A stretch of 64,000 nucleotides of DNA, from positions 4,818,422 through 4,882,421 of the forward strand of contig NZ_CP051627.1 of NCBI RefSeq assembly GCF_023208015.1, in the 5' to 3' direction. This document shows, one piece after another, positions 54,501-63,846 of this stretch. The first letter of the stretch is position 1, and every line of letters begins with the position of its first letter. Below the pieces are notes generated by a model. It worked only from the letters and a program-made list of their open reading frames with translations. It searched no databases and had not been told where the DNA came from. Made by a program: the position numbers and the translations under genes. Source of the DNA: Thermobifida alba. GTDB lineage: Bacteria > Actinomycetota > Actinomycetes > Streptosporangiales > Streptosporangiaceae.

Positions 54501-56842
54501 TGTCCGCCGACGGAAACACCCCGCGCCGCCACCTCCGCTACCGCTACCGGACGGAAAGCCGCTTCGACCCGGTGCACGTGCCCGAGCCCCCGCCCGCGGA
54601 CGCCGACGTCCTCGACGGCGCGGAACTGTACCGGAGGCTCGCCCAGCGGGGCCTCGACTACGGCCCCGCCTTCCGAGGCGTGCTCCAGGTCAGGAGCGGC
54701 GGCGGACTCGCCTCGGGGACACTCCGCGAACCCCGGGCCGGAGACCACGCCGACGCCCTGCTCCCGCCCGCAGTACTGGACTCGTGCTTCCACATCCTGG
54801 AAGCGCTCGTCGGTGACCTTCCCGGTCTCGCCGTCCCCGTCGGCCTGACCCGCATGCTGCTCCGCGGCGGCAAGGCGGCGCGGATCGCCGAATGCCGGGT
54901 GCGGCTGCGCAGCAGACAGGAGACCGCGGTGACCGCCGACCTGGTGCTGCTGGACCCGGACGGCGCACCGGTGGCGGCCTTTGAAGGACTGTCCGCCAGG
55001 TTCGTCCACCGCGCGGACCGCACCGCCGCCCAGGCCCGGCACCTCGCCTGGCAGCCGTTCGCCACTGCCACGGCGCAGGACCGGACCGTGCAGGTGGTGC
55101 TCGCCGAAGGCGAAGACCCGGACAGCGGGGAGAAGCTGGCCGCGGAACTGGTCCGGGCCGCCGCAGGACGGCTGACCGCCGCCCACGGCCCCAGCCCCCA
55201 CACCGCCACCCCTGCCGGACCCCAAACCGACGTGTTCGTCTGCCCCCTCCCCGGACCGGACGCAGACCCGGCCGACTCCGCCCACCGGGCGGCCGGTGCC
55301 GCACTGAGCTTCCTCCACACCCACCTCAAGGAGACCGCGTCGGGGGCCGACCGGAGGGCCGTGGTCCTCGCCCTTGCCCCCGCCGACCGGCCCAGCGCCC
55401 GGATCGCCGCGGCCGCGGTCGCAGGAGCTGTCCGCACCGCCATCAACGAACACCCCAGGGGAAACATCCACCTGGTGGAAGCGGAGGCGTCCAGCCCTGT
55501 GGAAGCCGCTGCCGCCCTCGCGAGCCTGCTGTGTGCCGCGAATCCGCCCCGCCAAGCGAGGATCCGCGGCGGCACCGTCGAGACACCCCGCCTGGTGGAC
55601 GCGGCCCTGCCGCCCCCCGACCGGGGGAGCACCCCCATCCGCGCGGACCGCGCCTACCTGGTGACCGGCGGGCTCGGCTCCCTGGGACTCGCCGTCGCCC
55701 GGTGGCTGGTGGCGCAGAAGGCGGGGGCCGTCATCCTGGCCGGCCGCCGCAGGCCGTCCGGCTCCACCGCCGAAGTGCTGCGGGAACTGGGCGCGGCAGC
55801 AACGCAGGTCCACACCGTCCAGGTCGACGCCGCCCAAGCCGAAGCAGTCTCCGCCCTGCTGGGGCGGATCGGCCCGGAAAGCGACGGCCAGGTGACTCCG
55901 CTGCCGCTCGGCGGAGTGTTCCACTGCGCAGGAGTGCTCGCCGACGCGGTGTTCACCGAAACCACCGGCGAGCACCTCGCCACGGCCCTCTCCGGCAAGG
56001 TCGCCGGGGCGTGGAACCTCCACACGGCCACCGCAGGCCACCCACTCGACCTGTTCGTCCTCTTCTCCTCCCTGGCCGGAGTCGTCGGATCACCCGGACA
56101 GACCGCCTACGCCGCAGCCAACGCCGCCCTGGACGCGGTTGCGCGGGTACGCGCCGAACTCGGCCTGCCCGCCCAGAGCATCGCCTGGGGGCCGTGGACC
56201 ATCGGCCTGGCCGGAGACCACCGCTCCCGCCTGCAAGCCGCAGGCCTGCACCTGTGGACACCGCAGGACGGCATGGACTTCCTCACCCGCGCCTTCCGGC
56301 ACGCATCCCCCAGCCTGGTCGCCGCGCACGTCACCGAACACGCCGCGGCAGCCATCGGCCCCGTCGCCGCCGAACTGGCCGCGGCCCCGGGAACCCGGAG
56401 CCCGGGACCGTCCGAGAGCCGCCTCCGGGAAGAACTGCAGCGCCTCCCGAACCGCGAACGGCGGCTGCGGCGCATCCAAGAGGAAGTGCGCAGGCTCGCC
56501 GGGGAAGCACTGGGCACCGGGGCCGGAGACGTCCCCCTCCACGACTCCTTCCAGGACCTGGGCCTGGACTCGCTGCTCGCCGTCAACCTGCGTAACACCC
56601 TGGAAGAAGTGTTCCGACTGCGGCTGCCCACCGCGCTGCTCTGGTCCCGCCCCACGGTGGCCGACCTCGCCGAAGAGCTGCTCGACCGCATCCAGGGCCG
56701 CACGGACCCGCCGACGGCCGGAGTCCCCCGGACCGCTCCCGCCGCCCGCCCCGCGCCCGCCGGTGAACCGGACCCCTTCGCCCTCACCGACGAGGAGCTC
56801 ATCAGCGAACTCAGCCGCCACCTCGCAGAGAAGGAGAGTTGA
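51554..56842 (+). CDS. Type I polyketide synthase, KS-AT(degenerate)-DH-KR-ACP
   Basis: 1762 residues from GTG 51554. KS (~4-425) is active: DTACSSAL with C165, EAHGTGT with H300, NIGHLE with H340. The AT-like domain (~530-830) has FPGNATLREG instead of GQGSQ and GHGVGE instead of GHSxGE, with Gly616 in place of the nucleophilic serine, so it should be inactive. DH (~890-1160) has ADHSVDGRPVVPG with H917 and a VLDSCFH aspartate at 1076. A structural half-KR precedes KR (~1365-1545) with GGLGSLG and AYAAANA (Y1519). ACP has GLDSLL with S1673. There is no ER or thioesterase. One module of this kind gives a trans-type double bond per cycle. The acidic C-terminal helix (LTDEELISELSRHL) may dock onto PKS 2. 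Confidence 0.92.
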   Translation: MTAEGYAVIGMACRFPKAPDLDSFWRLMEERGDGISEVPPERLGVSAADAGTRWAGLVDGLDRFDPDFFGIPAVEARHMDPQQRMLLEVAYEALQHAGIPAASLRGSRTGVFAGAASFDHGANTVVPGTEANPYKTTGSALGIIANRLSYVLDLRGPSLTIDTACSSALVALAAGIESLRSGQSDLAVVGGVNVLLNPAMTASFAAGNFMASDGRCKPFDHRADGYVRSEGAGVVVVKRLADALADHDRVHAVVRGVGVNQDGRSNGIFAPNRYSQEELLRRVYAEAGIAPETVDYVEAHGTGTALGDPIEVSALAEVLAQGRTPGGELRIGSVKSNIGHLEAGAGIAGLIKVVLSLTHRRLPPVLHFEKPNPYLRLDRIAVTVQDTGEAWPEPQGRPRRAGVSSFGFGGTNAHAVLEEWVPPASATGPEPAGAEPRPHLLPVSAPTPELLRQTARRWADFLAGAEQTTPLENIAATAAHRRDHHRTRAAIVADTTEQAVQALTALSRGAPHPRLVGPPETGPGRKPQVVYLFPGNATLREGMEERLAAASPVFRRAWDEARAALAAAGGAEQEPGSAAARQSTDTDQGRLFAVQVALARMWQDWGIPPSGVVGHGVGEVAAAHVAGALTLADAARVATALGTLAHRLGDRGAVLVTDLDPEKVRLAAAEYGGRLGVTAYDTPRSTTVTGEAAAVRALAERIRALGGEAETVPAPAVHGPLAAPLLSGFIAQIGQITPTEGSVLLFSTVTTHAVAGTELTPQYWARTLKEPARLAETVRRLTTGTPTLALEVSPHPHLVGAVTDVLTTGTGAEHPAPPASGHRGEDEHTAVLRALATLYTAGADPRWPVTRELPPVPLPAHGWRHRQIPLAPARGTAPGTPAPAPLLGAATPYLPEPGTTLHPLGCLHREAPYLADHSVDGRPVVPGAVWISAAAEAAARSAQGPVELLDLDITELTGLPEREDQRPQLVLRGPGSDGTGEVLSADGNTPRRHLRYRYRTESRFDPVHVPEPPPADADVLDGAELYRRLAQRGLDYGPAFRGVLQVRSGGGLASGTLREPRAGDHADALLPPAVLDSCFHILEALVGDLPGLAVPVGLTRMLLRGGKAARIAECRVRLRSRQETAVTADLVLLDPDGAPVAAFEGLSARFVHRADRTAAQARHLAWQPFATATAQDRTVQVVLAEGEDPDSGEKLAAELVRAAAGRLTAAHGPSPHTATPAGPQTDVFVCPLPGPDADPADSAHRAAGAALSFLHTHLKETASGADRRAVVLALAPADRPSARIAAAAVAGAVRTAINEHPRGNIHLVEAEASSPVEAAAALASLLCAANPPRQARIRGGTVETPRLVDAALPPPDRGSTPIRADRAYLVTGGLGSLGLAVARWLVAQKAGAVILAGRRRPSGSTAEVLRELGAAATQVHTVQVDAAQAEAVSALLGRIGPESDGQVTPLPLGGVFHCAGVLADAVFTETTGEHLATALSGKVAGAWNLHTATAGHPLDLFVLFSSLAGVVGSPGQTAYAAANAALDAVARVRAELGLPAQSIAWGPWTIGLAGDHRSRLQAAGLHLWTPQDGMDFLTRAFRHASPSLVAAHVTEHAAAAIGPVAAELAAAPGTRSPGPSESRLREELQRLPNRERRLRRIQEEVRRLAGEALGTGAGDVPLHDSFQDLGLDSLLAVNLRNTLEEVFRLRLPTALLWSRPTVADLAEELLDRIQGRTDPPTAGVPRTAPAARPAPAGEPDPFALTDEELISELSRHLAEKES

Positions 56843-56847
56843 TCGGC

Positions 56848-59800
56848 ATGGTCAACGCACTGTCCCCGGAGCACCGGCGCCTGCTGGCCGGGGCCCTGCG
56901 GAAGGTCCAGGAGGCAGAACGGCTCCGCGAGGAGGCGGAACACGCCCTCCAGCAGCAGCGGAACGGCATCTCCGAGCCCGTCGCGGTCCTCGGCATGGGA
57001 CTGCGGCTGCCGCCGGACGTCGAATCGCCCGAAGAACTGTGGAGCCTCCTGGTGGAAGGGAGGGAAGCCGTCGGATGGATCGGCCCCAACCCCGACGGCC
57101 GCCGCGGCGGGCACCACCGCTGGCGCAGAGCGGCCCGCCTGGACGAGATCGACTCCTTCGACTCGGCCTTCTTCGGCATGACCCCGGACGAGGCCGACCG
57201 GCTGGACCCCCAGCAGCGCCTCGTGCTGGAAGCCTCCTGGGAAGCACTGGAGGACGCGGGACTGCCCGCAGACCGGCTGCGCGGCTCGGCAACCGGCGTC
57301 TACATGGGCATCTACAACAACGACTACCTGCTGTCCCTGGCCCGCAACGACGTGGAGCCCGACGTCTACACCGCCCCGGGCGTCGCCCACAGCATCGTGG
57401 CCAACCGGCTCTCCTACCTCCTGGACCTGAGCGGCCCCAGCCTGGCCGTGGACACCGCCTGCTCCTCCTCCCTGACCGCCGTGCACCTGGCGGTCCGCGC
57501 CCTGCGCGCAGGCGACTGCGACTACGCGATCGCCGGCGGGGTCAACGCCATCGTCGACCCCTACTCCACACGGTTGACCGAACGGGTCCTCCCCCTCGCC
57601 CCCGGTGGACGCTGCCTCAGCTACGAGGAAGGAGCCGAAGGCATCGTCCGCGGCGAAGGGTGCGGCATCCTGATCCTGGCCCGGGAATCCGACGCACGCC
57701 GCCAAGGCCTCCCGATCCGTGCCCTGATCAGGGGAAGCGCCGTCAACCACGACGGCCGCACCAACGGGCTCACCGCCCCCAACCCCAGGGCGCAGGCGGC
57801 CGTGCTCGCCCGTGCCCTCCGCGATGCGGGACTCGACGGCTCCGACATCGACTACGTCGAAGGCCACGGCACCGGCACCCCCCTGGGCGACCCCCTGGAA
57901 ATGGAGGCCCTGGAAGAGGTCTACGGCACCGGGCCCGGCCCCTGCCTGCTGGGATCAGTCAAACGCCACATCGGGCACCTGGAGGCCGCCGCCGGGGTGG
58001 CCGGGATGATGAAGGCGATCCTGGTCCTCGAACACGGAACCGTCCCCGCACAGCCCGGCTTCACCCGGCTCAACCCGGAGATCCCGCCGGGGGACCGGCT
58101 CCGGGTCGCATCGGAGCCGACCGACCTGCCCGACCGGGGCCGCCCGCCCCGGGCCGCCGTCAGCTCCTTCGGCTTCGGAGGCGCCAACGCCCACGTCGTC
58201 ATAGAACACCCCGGAACCCTCGACCGTCCTCCCGCCCCCCGCTGGACCGGGCCCCTCCTGCTGCCCCTGTCCGCGCGCAGCCCCGAAGCCCTGCGGCAAC
58301 TGCGGTCGAGCTACGCCGACCTCCTCGACGGGGCAGACGAGGCCACGGCCCGCGACGTGTGCGCGGCCGCCATGAACCGGCGCTCCCACCTCCCACTGCG
58401 AACCGCCGACACCGCCGCATCCGTGCAGGAACTGCGGGACCGGCTCGTCGCGCCCAGACCCCCCGCAGAGCCGGCGGAAGAACCACCCCAGGTCGTCCTC
58501 GTCTTCAGCGGCCAGGGAAGCCAATGGCCCGGAATGGGCGCGGAACTGCTGGCACTCCCCGACACGGCAGAGGAACTGGAGGCCTGCGACGCCGCTGTCC
58601 GGAAGATCACCGGACACCCCCTTATCGACCTCCTCAGCGACGAGGAGGAGCTGCTGGAGCAGACCGGCCCCGCGCAGATGGCGGTCGCCGCCGTCCAGCT
58701 CGCCCTCACCTCCTGGCTGCGCCGACGGGGCGTGCACCCCACCGCGGTGATCGGGCACAGCATGGGCGAACTCCCCGCCGCGGTGGCAGCGGGGGCCCTC
58801 ACCAGAGAGGAAATGTTCACCGTGCTCGACCGCCGGGCCCAGGTCATGGACGCCGCCCGGGGAGGCCGCATGATCAGCGTCGCCCTCGACGAGGAGCAGG
58901 CCGCGGCGTGGGCCGCCCGGTACGACCGGGTCGGCGTCGCCGCCGTCAACGGCCCCGCCTCCACCGTCCTCGCCGGTCCGCGCGGCCCCATCGAAGAGAT
59001 CCGTGCCCGGCTGCGGGACGAAGGGGTCCGCTGCATCCCCCTGCCCGTCGACTACGCCTTCCACAGCCCCCTGCTGGACGGCTCCGACACCCTCCTCGAA
59101 GCGGCCCTCGCCGACCTGCCCGCAAGAACCGTGGACCTGGACTTCCACTCCACGGTCACCGGCCGCCCCGTGGAGCGGCTGGACGCCCGCTACTGGGCCC
59201 GGAACCTGCGCGCCCCCGTCCGGTTCGCCGACGCCGTCGCCTCACTCGGCGACGTCGCCACCAGCGTCGTCATCGAATGCGCCCCCCACACGGTGCTCTC
59301 CACCGACCTGCAGCGGACGTTCGACGACCGGGGGGTCCGCCCCCGCGTCCCGCCCGTGGCGACCATGCGCCGCGGCACGTCCGCCGCCGCAACCCTCACC
59401 GGGGCGCTCGCCCACCTCTACGAGGCGGGCTGCGACATCGACTGGACGCGGGTGGCCCGCCCCGCCCGCAACCGGGTCGCCCTGCCCACCTATCCGTGGC
59501 AGCGGCGCCGGCACTGGTTCACCCCGTCCGCAGACCAGAACACCGGGCAGGCCCCCGAACAGACCGGCCAGGAGGCGGCCCCCGTGCGCCTGGACCGCGC
59601 AGAACTTCTGGGCGTGCTCCGGGGCTGGCTGGCCGACGCCGTGGAAGTGCCGGTGGAACAGGTCGACCCGGCGGCGCCACTGACCGACTGGGACATCGAA
59701 TCCCTGGTGGTCGTCGAGATCCGCAACCGACTGGAACGGCGCTACGGCACCGAGTTCCCCCTCGCCGCCTTCTTCGAAGCGGGCTCCCTGTACGCGCTCG

Positions 59801-59946
59801 CGGAGGAACTGGCCGGAGGCGGCGGACAGGAAGAGCAGGAGACGGCACCGGACGACGCCGAACTGGACCAGCTGCTGGACCGGATGGACGAGATGAGCGA
59901 CGCCGAGATCGAACTCGCGATCGCCCGCCTGGAAGGAACCGAATAG
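56848..59946 (+). CDS. Type I polyketide synthase, KS-AT-ACP
   Basis: 1032 residues. ATG 56848 is chosen because AAGGAGA lies ten bases upstream; TTG 56839 is an alternative. Residues 1-40 are a coiled-coil docking segment (RKVQEAERLREEAEHALQQQ). KS (~46-460) keeps DTACSSSL with C205, EGHGTGT and the IGHLE histidine. AT (~530-830) is complete: FSGQGSQWPG, GHSMGE with S638 and a YAFHS motif, mixed between malonyl (HAFH) and methylmalonyl (YASH) types, with malonyl favoured. ACP has DIESLV with S952. There is no reductive domain. The module would add an unreduced unit, and its AT may also load PKS 1, whose own AT is degenerate. Confidence 0.92.
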   Translation: MVNALSPEHRRLLAGALRKVQEAERLREEAEHALQQQRNGISEPVAVLGMGLRLPPDVESPEELWSLLVEGREAVGWIGPNPDGRRGGHHRWRRAARLDEIDSFDSAFFGMTPDEADRLDPQQRLVLEASWEALEDAGLPADRLRGSATGVYMGIYNNDYLLSLARNDVEPDVYTAPGVAHSIVANRLSYLLDLSGPSLAVDTACSSSLTAVHLAVRALRAGDCDYAIAGGVNAIVDPYSTRLTERVLPLAPGGRCLSYEEGAEGIVRGEGCGILILARESDARRQGLPIRALIRGSAVNHDGRTNGLTAPNPRAQAAVLARALRDAGLDGSDIDYVEGHGTGTPLGDPLEMEALEEVYGTGPGPCLLGSVKRHIGHLEAAAGVAGMMKAILVLEHGTVPAQPGFTRLNPEIPPGDRLRVASEPTDLPDRGRPPRAAVSSFGFGGANAHVVIEHPGTLDRPPAPRWTGPLLLPLSARSPEALRQLRSSYADLLDGADEATARDVCAAAMNRRSHLPLRTADTAASVQELRDRLVAPRPPAEPAEEPPQVVLVFSGQGSQWPGMGAELLALPDTAEELEACDAAVRKITGHPLIDLLSDEEELLEQTGPAQMAVAAVQLALTSWLRRRGVHPTAVIGHSMGELPAAVAAGALTREEMFTVLDRRAQVMDAARGGRMISVALDEEQAAAWAARYDRVGVAAVNGPASTVLAGPRGPIEEIRARLRDEGVRCIPLPVDYAFHSPLLDGSDTLLEAALADLPARTVDLDFHSTVTGRPVERLDARYWARNLRAPVRFADAVASLGDVATSVVIECAPHTVLSTDLQRTFDDRGVRPRVPPVATMRRGTSAAATLTGALAHLYEAGCDIDWTRVARPARNRVALPTYPWQRRRHWFTPSADQNTGQAPEQTGQEAAPVRLDRAELLGVLRGWLADAVEVPVEQVDPAAPLTDWDIESLVVVEIRNRLERRYGTEFPLAAFFEAGSLYALAEELAGGGGQEEQETAPDDAELDQLLDRMDEMSDAEIELAIARLEGTE

Positions 59947-62562
59947 ATGAACAGCAACGCCGACAGCGGAGCGCGGCGGCGCCACCTGGCCGAACTGCTG
60001 CAGAAGAGGGGAAGGGCAGCCAAGGCGGTGCGCAGGTGGCGGGACGAACCGTTCACCCGGCACGTCAACCCGCAACTGGCCCGGATGCTGCACGGCGTCG
60101 GCCTGGACACCGCCTACGTCCGCGGCGAAGGAAGCTGGCTGTGGGACGCGGAAGGCAACCGCTACCTGGACTTCACCGGCGCCTACGGGGCACTCCCGTT
60201 CGGCCACACCCCTGAGCGGATCTGGTCCGCCATGGCCGCGTTCCGGGAATCCGCGGAACCGGTGTTCGCCCAGCCCTCCCTGCTCCGGGCCGCCGGCGAG
60301 CTCGCCGGACGCCTCACCGAGCTCGCCCCCCGAGGCCTCGACCGCGTCGTCTTCGCCAACAGCGGCGCTGAATCGGTCGAAGTGGCCATCAAGATCGCCC
60401 GCTCGGCGACCGGCCGCCTCAGAGTGCTCTCCACCGACCACTCCTTCCACGGCAAGACCCTGGGAGCGCTCTCCGCCACCGGCCGCCCCTCCTACCAGGA
60501 GGAGTTCGGCGCCCCCATCGAAGGCTTCACCCAGATCCCCTTCGGGGACGCCGACGCGCTGGAACAGGCCCTGGAAGGCGGAGAGTTCGCCGCCTTCATC
60601 GTCGAACCGATCCAGGGGGAGGGCGGGGTGAACGTCGCACCCCCCGGATACCTCCAGAAGGCCCGGGACCTGTGCACCGAACACGGAACCCTGTTCATCC
60701 TCGACGAAGTCCAGACCGGGCTGGGACGCACCGGCCGGCTCTTCGCCGCGGAACGGCACGGGGTCTCACCCGACATCATGACCCTGGCCAAGGCACTGGG
60801 CGGCGGCGTCCTCCCCACCGCCGCGGTACTGACCCGCTCCGACCTGGTCACCGAAGGCTTCGCCTTCCGGCACACCTCCACCTTCGGCGGCAACTCGCTG
60901 TCCGCCAGGGTCGGACTCCGAGTCCTGGAGCTGCTCACGGACGACGACCACGCACTCCTCCGCAGGGTCGAAGCCCTCGGGGAACGCCTCCGGGAAGGAC
61001 TGGAGAAGATCCGCGACGACTACCCCGGCGTGATCACGGACGTCCGCGGCGAGGGATTCCTCCTGGGTGTGGAGTTCACCGACGACATCAACGCGTTCGG
61101 CGGCCAAGGCCTGCTCGGCTCGCTCGCCGCCGACGAGAACCTCGCCATGGTGCTGTGCGGGTACCTGCTCAACGCTGAACGCATCCGGCTGGCCCCCACC
61201 CTCTTCGGCGCCCGGGTCCTGCGCGTGGAACCCCCCCTCACCGCGACCGAGGAGGAGTGCGACCACTTCCTGGAAGGGCTGCGGCGCGCCGTCCGACTGG
61301 TGTGGAACAACGACGCCGGGACACTGGTCGGGCACCTCGCAGGGCGCCGCCCGGAACCGGGGCGCGCCCCCGCCCACCCCTACCGGGGGACCCCGCCCTA
61401 CCACCCCCCGGAGCCGGAAGAGCGGCGCTTCGCGTTCGTCGTCCACCCCCTGCACACGGACATGCTCCGCGAACTCGACGAGAGCCTCGACCGCTTCACC
61501 ACCGGTGAACTCGACCGGCTGATGGAAAGGTTCGACGCGGCCAGCTGCATCCTCAACCCCGCCCCCTTCGTGGTCGGAGCGGCCCCGGTGCGCTCCGCCA
61601 CCGGGGCCCGCGCCCACTGCGAACTGATCGGCCTGCCCTACACGGCGGAACGGCTCCTGGGGTTCTCCGGCAGCAAGGCCACCCGGGTCATCGCCGAAGC
61701 CGTCGAACTGGGGGTGGAACGCGGGGCCGAACTGGTGGGCCTCGGCGCCTATTCGTCGATCGTGACAGCCAACGCCACGACCCTCCCCGACTTCCCGGTG
61801 CCGATCACCACGGGCAACGCCTTCACCGCCGCCTCCGCCGCCCAAGGGGTCCTCGACGCCGCGGAGCTGCGCGGCGTCGACCTGGGGGTGTCGCGTGTCG
61901 CCGTCATCGGTGCCAGCGGGTCGATCGGTTCGATGGTCGCCCGGCAGCTCGCCGCCCACGCCGGAACGCTCGACCTGGTGGGCAACCCCACTCAGCCGCA
62001 ACGCGCCCGCAGGGCACTGCACGCGGTGACGGTGCAGATCGCCGAGGAACTGCGGCGGCACGGCGGCACGTCCCCGGCGGTGCAGATCGCGGCGGAGGCC
62101 CGCTCGCCCGAGGACGCGGCGCAGGCCCTCATCGACTCTGGGACAGTCACCGTGGGCACCGACGCCCAGGCGGCGGTCCGCCGCTCCGGGATCGTGGTGA
62201 CCGCGACCTCGTCCCCGCATGCGCTGCTCACCCCGGAGATGTTCGCACCGGACGCCATCGTCTGCGACATCTCCGAACCCTCCAACGTGCCGCCCCTGGC
62301 CGAGCACCGCCCGGACGTCCTCCTCTTCGACGGGGGGATCGTCGCCCTCCCCGGACTGCAGGACCTGGGGGTCCGCTACGGCCTGGAAAGCGGCCACGCC
62401 TACGCGTGCATGACGGAGACCATGCTCATCGCCCTGTCCGGTGAAGAAGACCTGGTGAGTGTCGGATCCACGCTCACCACCGGTTCGGTGACACGGCTGC
62501 GTGAACTCGCCGCCGTCCACGGATTCGAGAACGCCGCGCTGCGGTTGTGGCGTTCCTTCTGA
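59947..62562 (+). CDS. Class III aminotransferase fused to acyl-ACP-reductase-like domain
   Basis: 871 residues from ATG 59947, with GGAAGGAA upstream. Residues ~40-455 are a class III PLP aminotransferase: VFANSGAESVEVAIK, FIVEPIQGEGGV, LFILDEVQTGLGRTGRLF and LAKALGGG with PLP lysine K282. Residues ~490-871 match the cyanobacterial long-chain acyl-ACP reductase (AAR) plan: LVGLGAYSSIV, ITTGNAFTAASAAQGV, AVIGASGSIGSMVARQLA for NADPH near 652, then GIVALPGLQDL and HAYACMTETML with C821 at the position of the AAR catalytic cysteine. The predicted reaction is acyl-ACP to aldehyde to primary amine, releasing the polyketide chain. A comparable aminotransferase-reductase fusion (TamH) works in tambjamine biosynthesis. 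Substrate chain length is unknown. Confidence 0.85.
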   Translation: MNSNADSGARRRHLAELLQKRGRAAKAVRRWRDEPFTRHVNPQLARMLHGVGLDTAYVRGEGSWLWDAEGNRYLDFTGAYGALPFGHTPERIWSAMAAFRESAEPVFAQPSLLRAAGELAGRLTELAPRGLDRVVFANSGAESVEVAIKIARSATGRLRVLSTDHSFHGKTLGALSATGRPSYQEEFGAPIEGFTQIPFGDADALEQALEGGEFAAFIVEPIQGEGGVNVAPPGYLQKARDLCTEHGTLFILDEVQTGLGRTGRLFAAERHGVSPDIMTLAKALGGGVLPTAAVLTRSDLVTEGFAFRHTSTFGGNSLSARVGLRVLELLTDDDHALLRRVEALGERLREGLEKIRDDYPGVITDVRGEGFLLGVEFTDDINAFGGQGLLGSLAADENLAMVLCGYLLNAERIRLAPTLFGARVLRVEPPLTATEEECDHFLEGLRRAVRLVWNNDAGTLVGHLAGRRPEPGRAPAHPYRGTPPYHPPEPEERRFAFVVHPLHTDMLRELDESLDRFTTGELDRLMERFDAASCILNPAPFVVGAAPVRSATGARAHCELIGLPYTAERLLGFSGSKATRVIAEAVELGVERGAELVGLGAYSSIVTANATTLPDFPVPITTGNAFTAASAAQGVLDAAELRGVDLGVSRVAVIGASGSIGSMVARQLAAHAGTLDLVGNPTQPQRARRALHAVTVQIAEELRRHGGTSPAVQIAAEARSPEDAAQALIDSGTVTVGTDAQAAVRRSGIVVTATSSPHALLTPEMFAPDAIVCDISEPSNVPPLAEHRPDVLLFDGGIVALPGLQDLGVRYGLESGHAYACMTETMLIALSGEEDLVSVGSTLTTGSVTRLRELAAVHGFENAALRLWRSF

Positions 62563-62578
62563 CCCCCCGGAGGTAACT

Positions 62579-63721
62579 ATGTCGACCCCCTCAGAACAGC
62601 TTCCCTCCGTGCTCCAGGACCGGAAGCGCTACGAAGCCGCCATGGCCTTTTCGGTGCGGGACGCCCACCGGGCGGTGAAGGACCTTTTCGTCCACAGGAT
62701 GGGGATCTACTGGAGCGACTTCCTGGTGTCGCTGGCTGTCGGATACGCGGCCTTCTGGGCCGCCCGGCCCGTCGGCTACCTCACGCTCCCGGGGATCCTG
62801 CTCTTCCTCGTCTCGGTGTTCGCCCTCTACCGCTGCTTCGCCTTCATCCACGAAATCGCCCACTTCCGGAGCAAGCCGAGTTTCCGGACGTTCCGGAGGG
62901 TCTGGAACCTGCTGTTCGGCATCCCCATGATGGTCCCCGCCTTCATGTACGAAGAGCACCGGGAGCACCACAACAAGCGGTGGTACGGGACTCCACGGGA
63001 CGCCGAATACCTCCCCCTGGCACGGCTCTCCCCCCGCCACACGGTCACCGTGGTCGCCGCCTCGTTCCTCCTGCCGTTCTTCGGCCCGATCCGCTTCGGC
63101 CTGCTGACCCCCGTCGCCTGGTTCTCCGGCGCCACCCGCCGGTACCTGTACCGGAGCATGTCCACGATCAAGATCGACCTGGAGTACCACGGGCGGCCGC
63201 CCGCCAACCGGGCGGAGCGGATCTCCTGGACCGCCCAGGAAGCCGCCTGCTTCGTGTTCGTCCTCGCCTGCGCCGCCCTGTTCCTGACCGGAGTGCTTCC
63301 CGTGGACCGGCTGGCCCAGTGGTACGCGCTCTACACCTCGATCGCCCTGGTCAACTCCTTCCGCATCCTCGGCGCACACCGCTACCTGGGTGACGAGGAA
63401 GAGATGAGCGTGGTCGAACAGATGATGGACACCGTCAACTACCCCGGCCGGCGCCCGGTGCGGGAACTGTGGGCCCCGGTCGGGCTGCGCCTGCACGCCC
63501 TGCACCACCTCTTCCCCGGGCTGCCCTACCACGCTTACCCGGAGGCCCATCGGAGGCTGGTCGCCGCACTGCCGCCCGACTCCGCCTACCGGCTCACGGA
63601 GAGCCGCGGGCTGCCGCGGACGCTCGCCACCCTGTGGCGCACCGCCCGGCAGCACCAGAAGGCCGGACTGCTGCTGACCCTCCAACCGCGCGGCCTCGAC
63701 CGTCCGGAAGGCGCCCAGTGA
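62579..63721 (+). CDS. Membrane fatty acid desaturase family protein
   Basis: 380 residues from ATG 62579, with GGAGGT four bases upstream and 16 bases after the fusion gene. The three histidine boxes of the membrane di-iron family are present: HEIAH (near residue 92), HREHHNK (near 127) and HALHH (near 305). Hydrophobic pairs around DFLVSLAVGYAAFWAAR, LTLPGILLFLVSVFALYRC and FVFVLACAALFLTGVLP give about four membrane helices. Such enzymes desaturate or hydroxylate acyl chains with O2 and an electron donor, none of which is encoded nearby. It may act on the ACP-bound chain, the amine or a starter. Hydroxylase activity is a real alternative. Confidence 0.85.
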   Translation: MSTPSEQLPSVLQDRKRYEAAMAFSVRDAHRAVKDLFVHRMGIYWSDFLVSLAVGYAAFWAARPVGYLTLPGILLFLVSVFALYRCFAFIHEIAHFRSKPSFRTFRRVWNLLFGIPMMVPAFMYEEHREHHNKRWYGTPRDAEYLPLARLSPRHTVTVVAASFLLPFFGPIRFGLLTPVAWFSGATRRYLYRSMSTIKIDLEYHGRPPANRAERISWTAQEAACFVFVLACAALFLTGVLPVDRLAQWYALYTSIALVNSFRILGAHRYLGDEEEMSVVEQMMDTVNYPGRRPVRELWAPVGLRLHALHHLFPGLPYHAYPEAHRRLVAALPPDSAYRLTESRGLPRTLATLWRTARQHQKAGLLLTLQPRGLDRPEGAQ

Positions 63722-63846
63722 CCGGTGCGTGCGATCCCCCTCCGAAGGTGCGGCCCGGGCGGGGGAGTGCGCTCACCGGCCGGCGGCGCGGAGGGGTGGG
63801 CCGCATCCCCGGAACGGGACCGGGACCCCTCCGCGCAGCTCCGGCT

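Noticed and set aside
56139-60215. A 1358-codon plus frame spanning the PKS junction
   Set aside because: Shadow of PKS 1, PKS 2 and the aminotransferase start; all three have clear catalytic motifs in their own frames.
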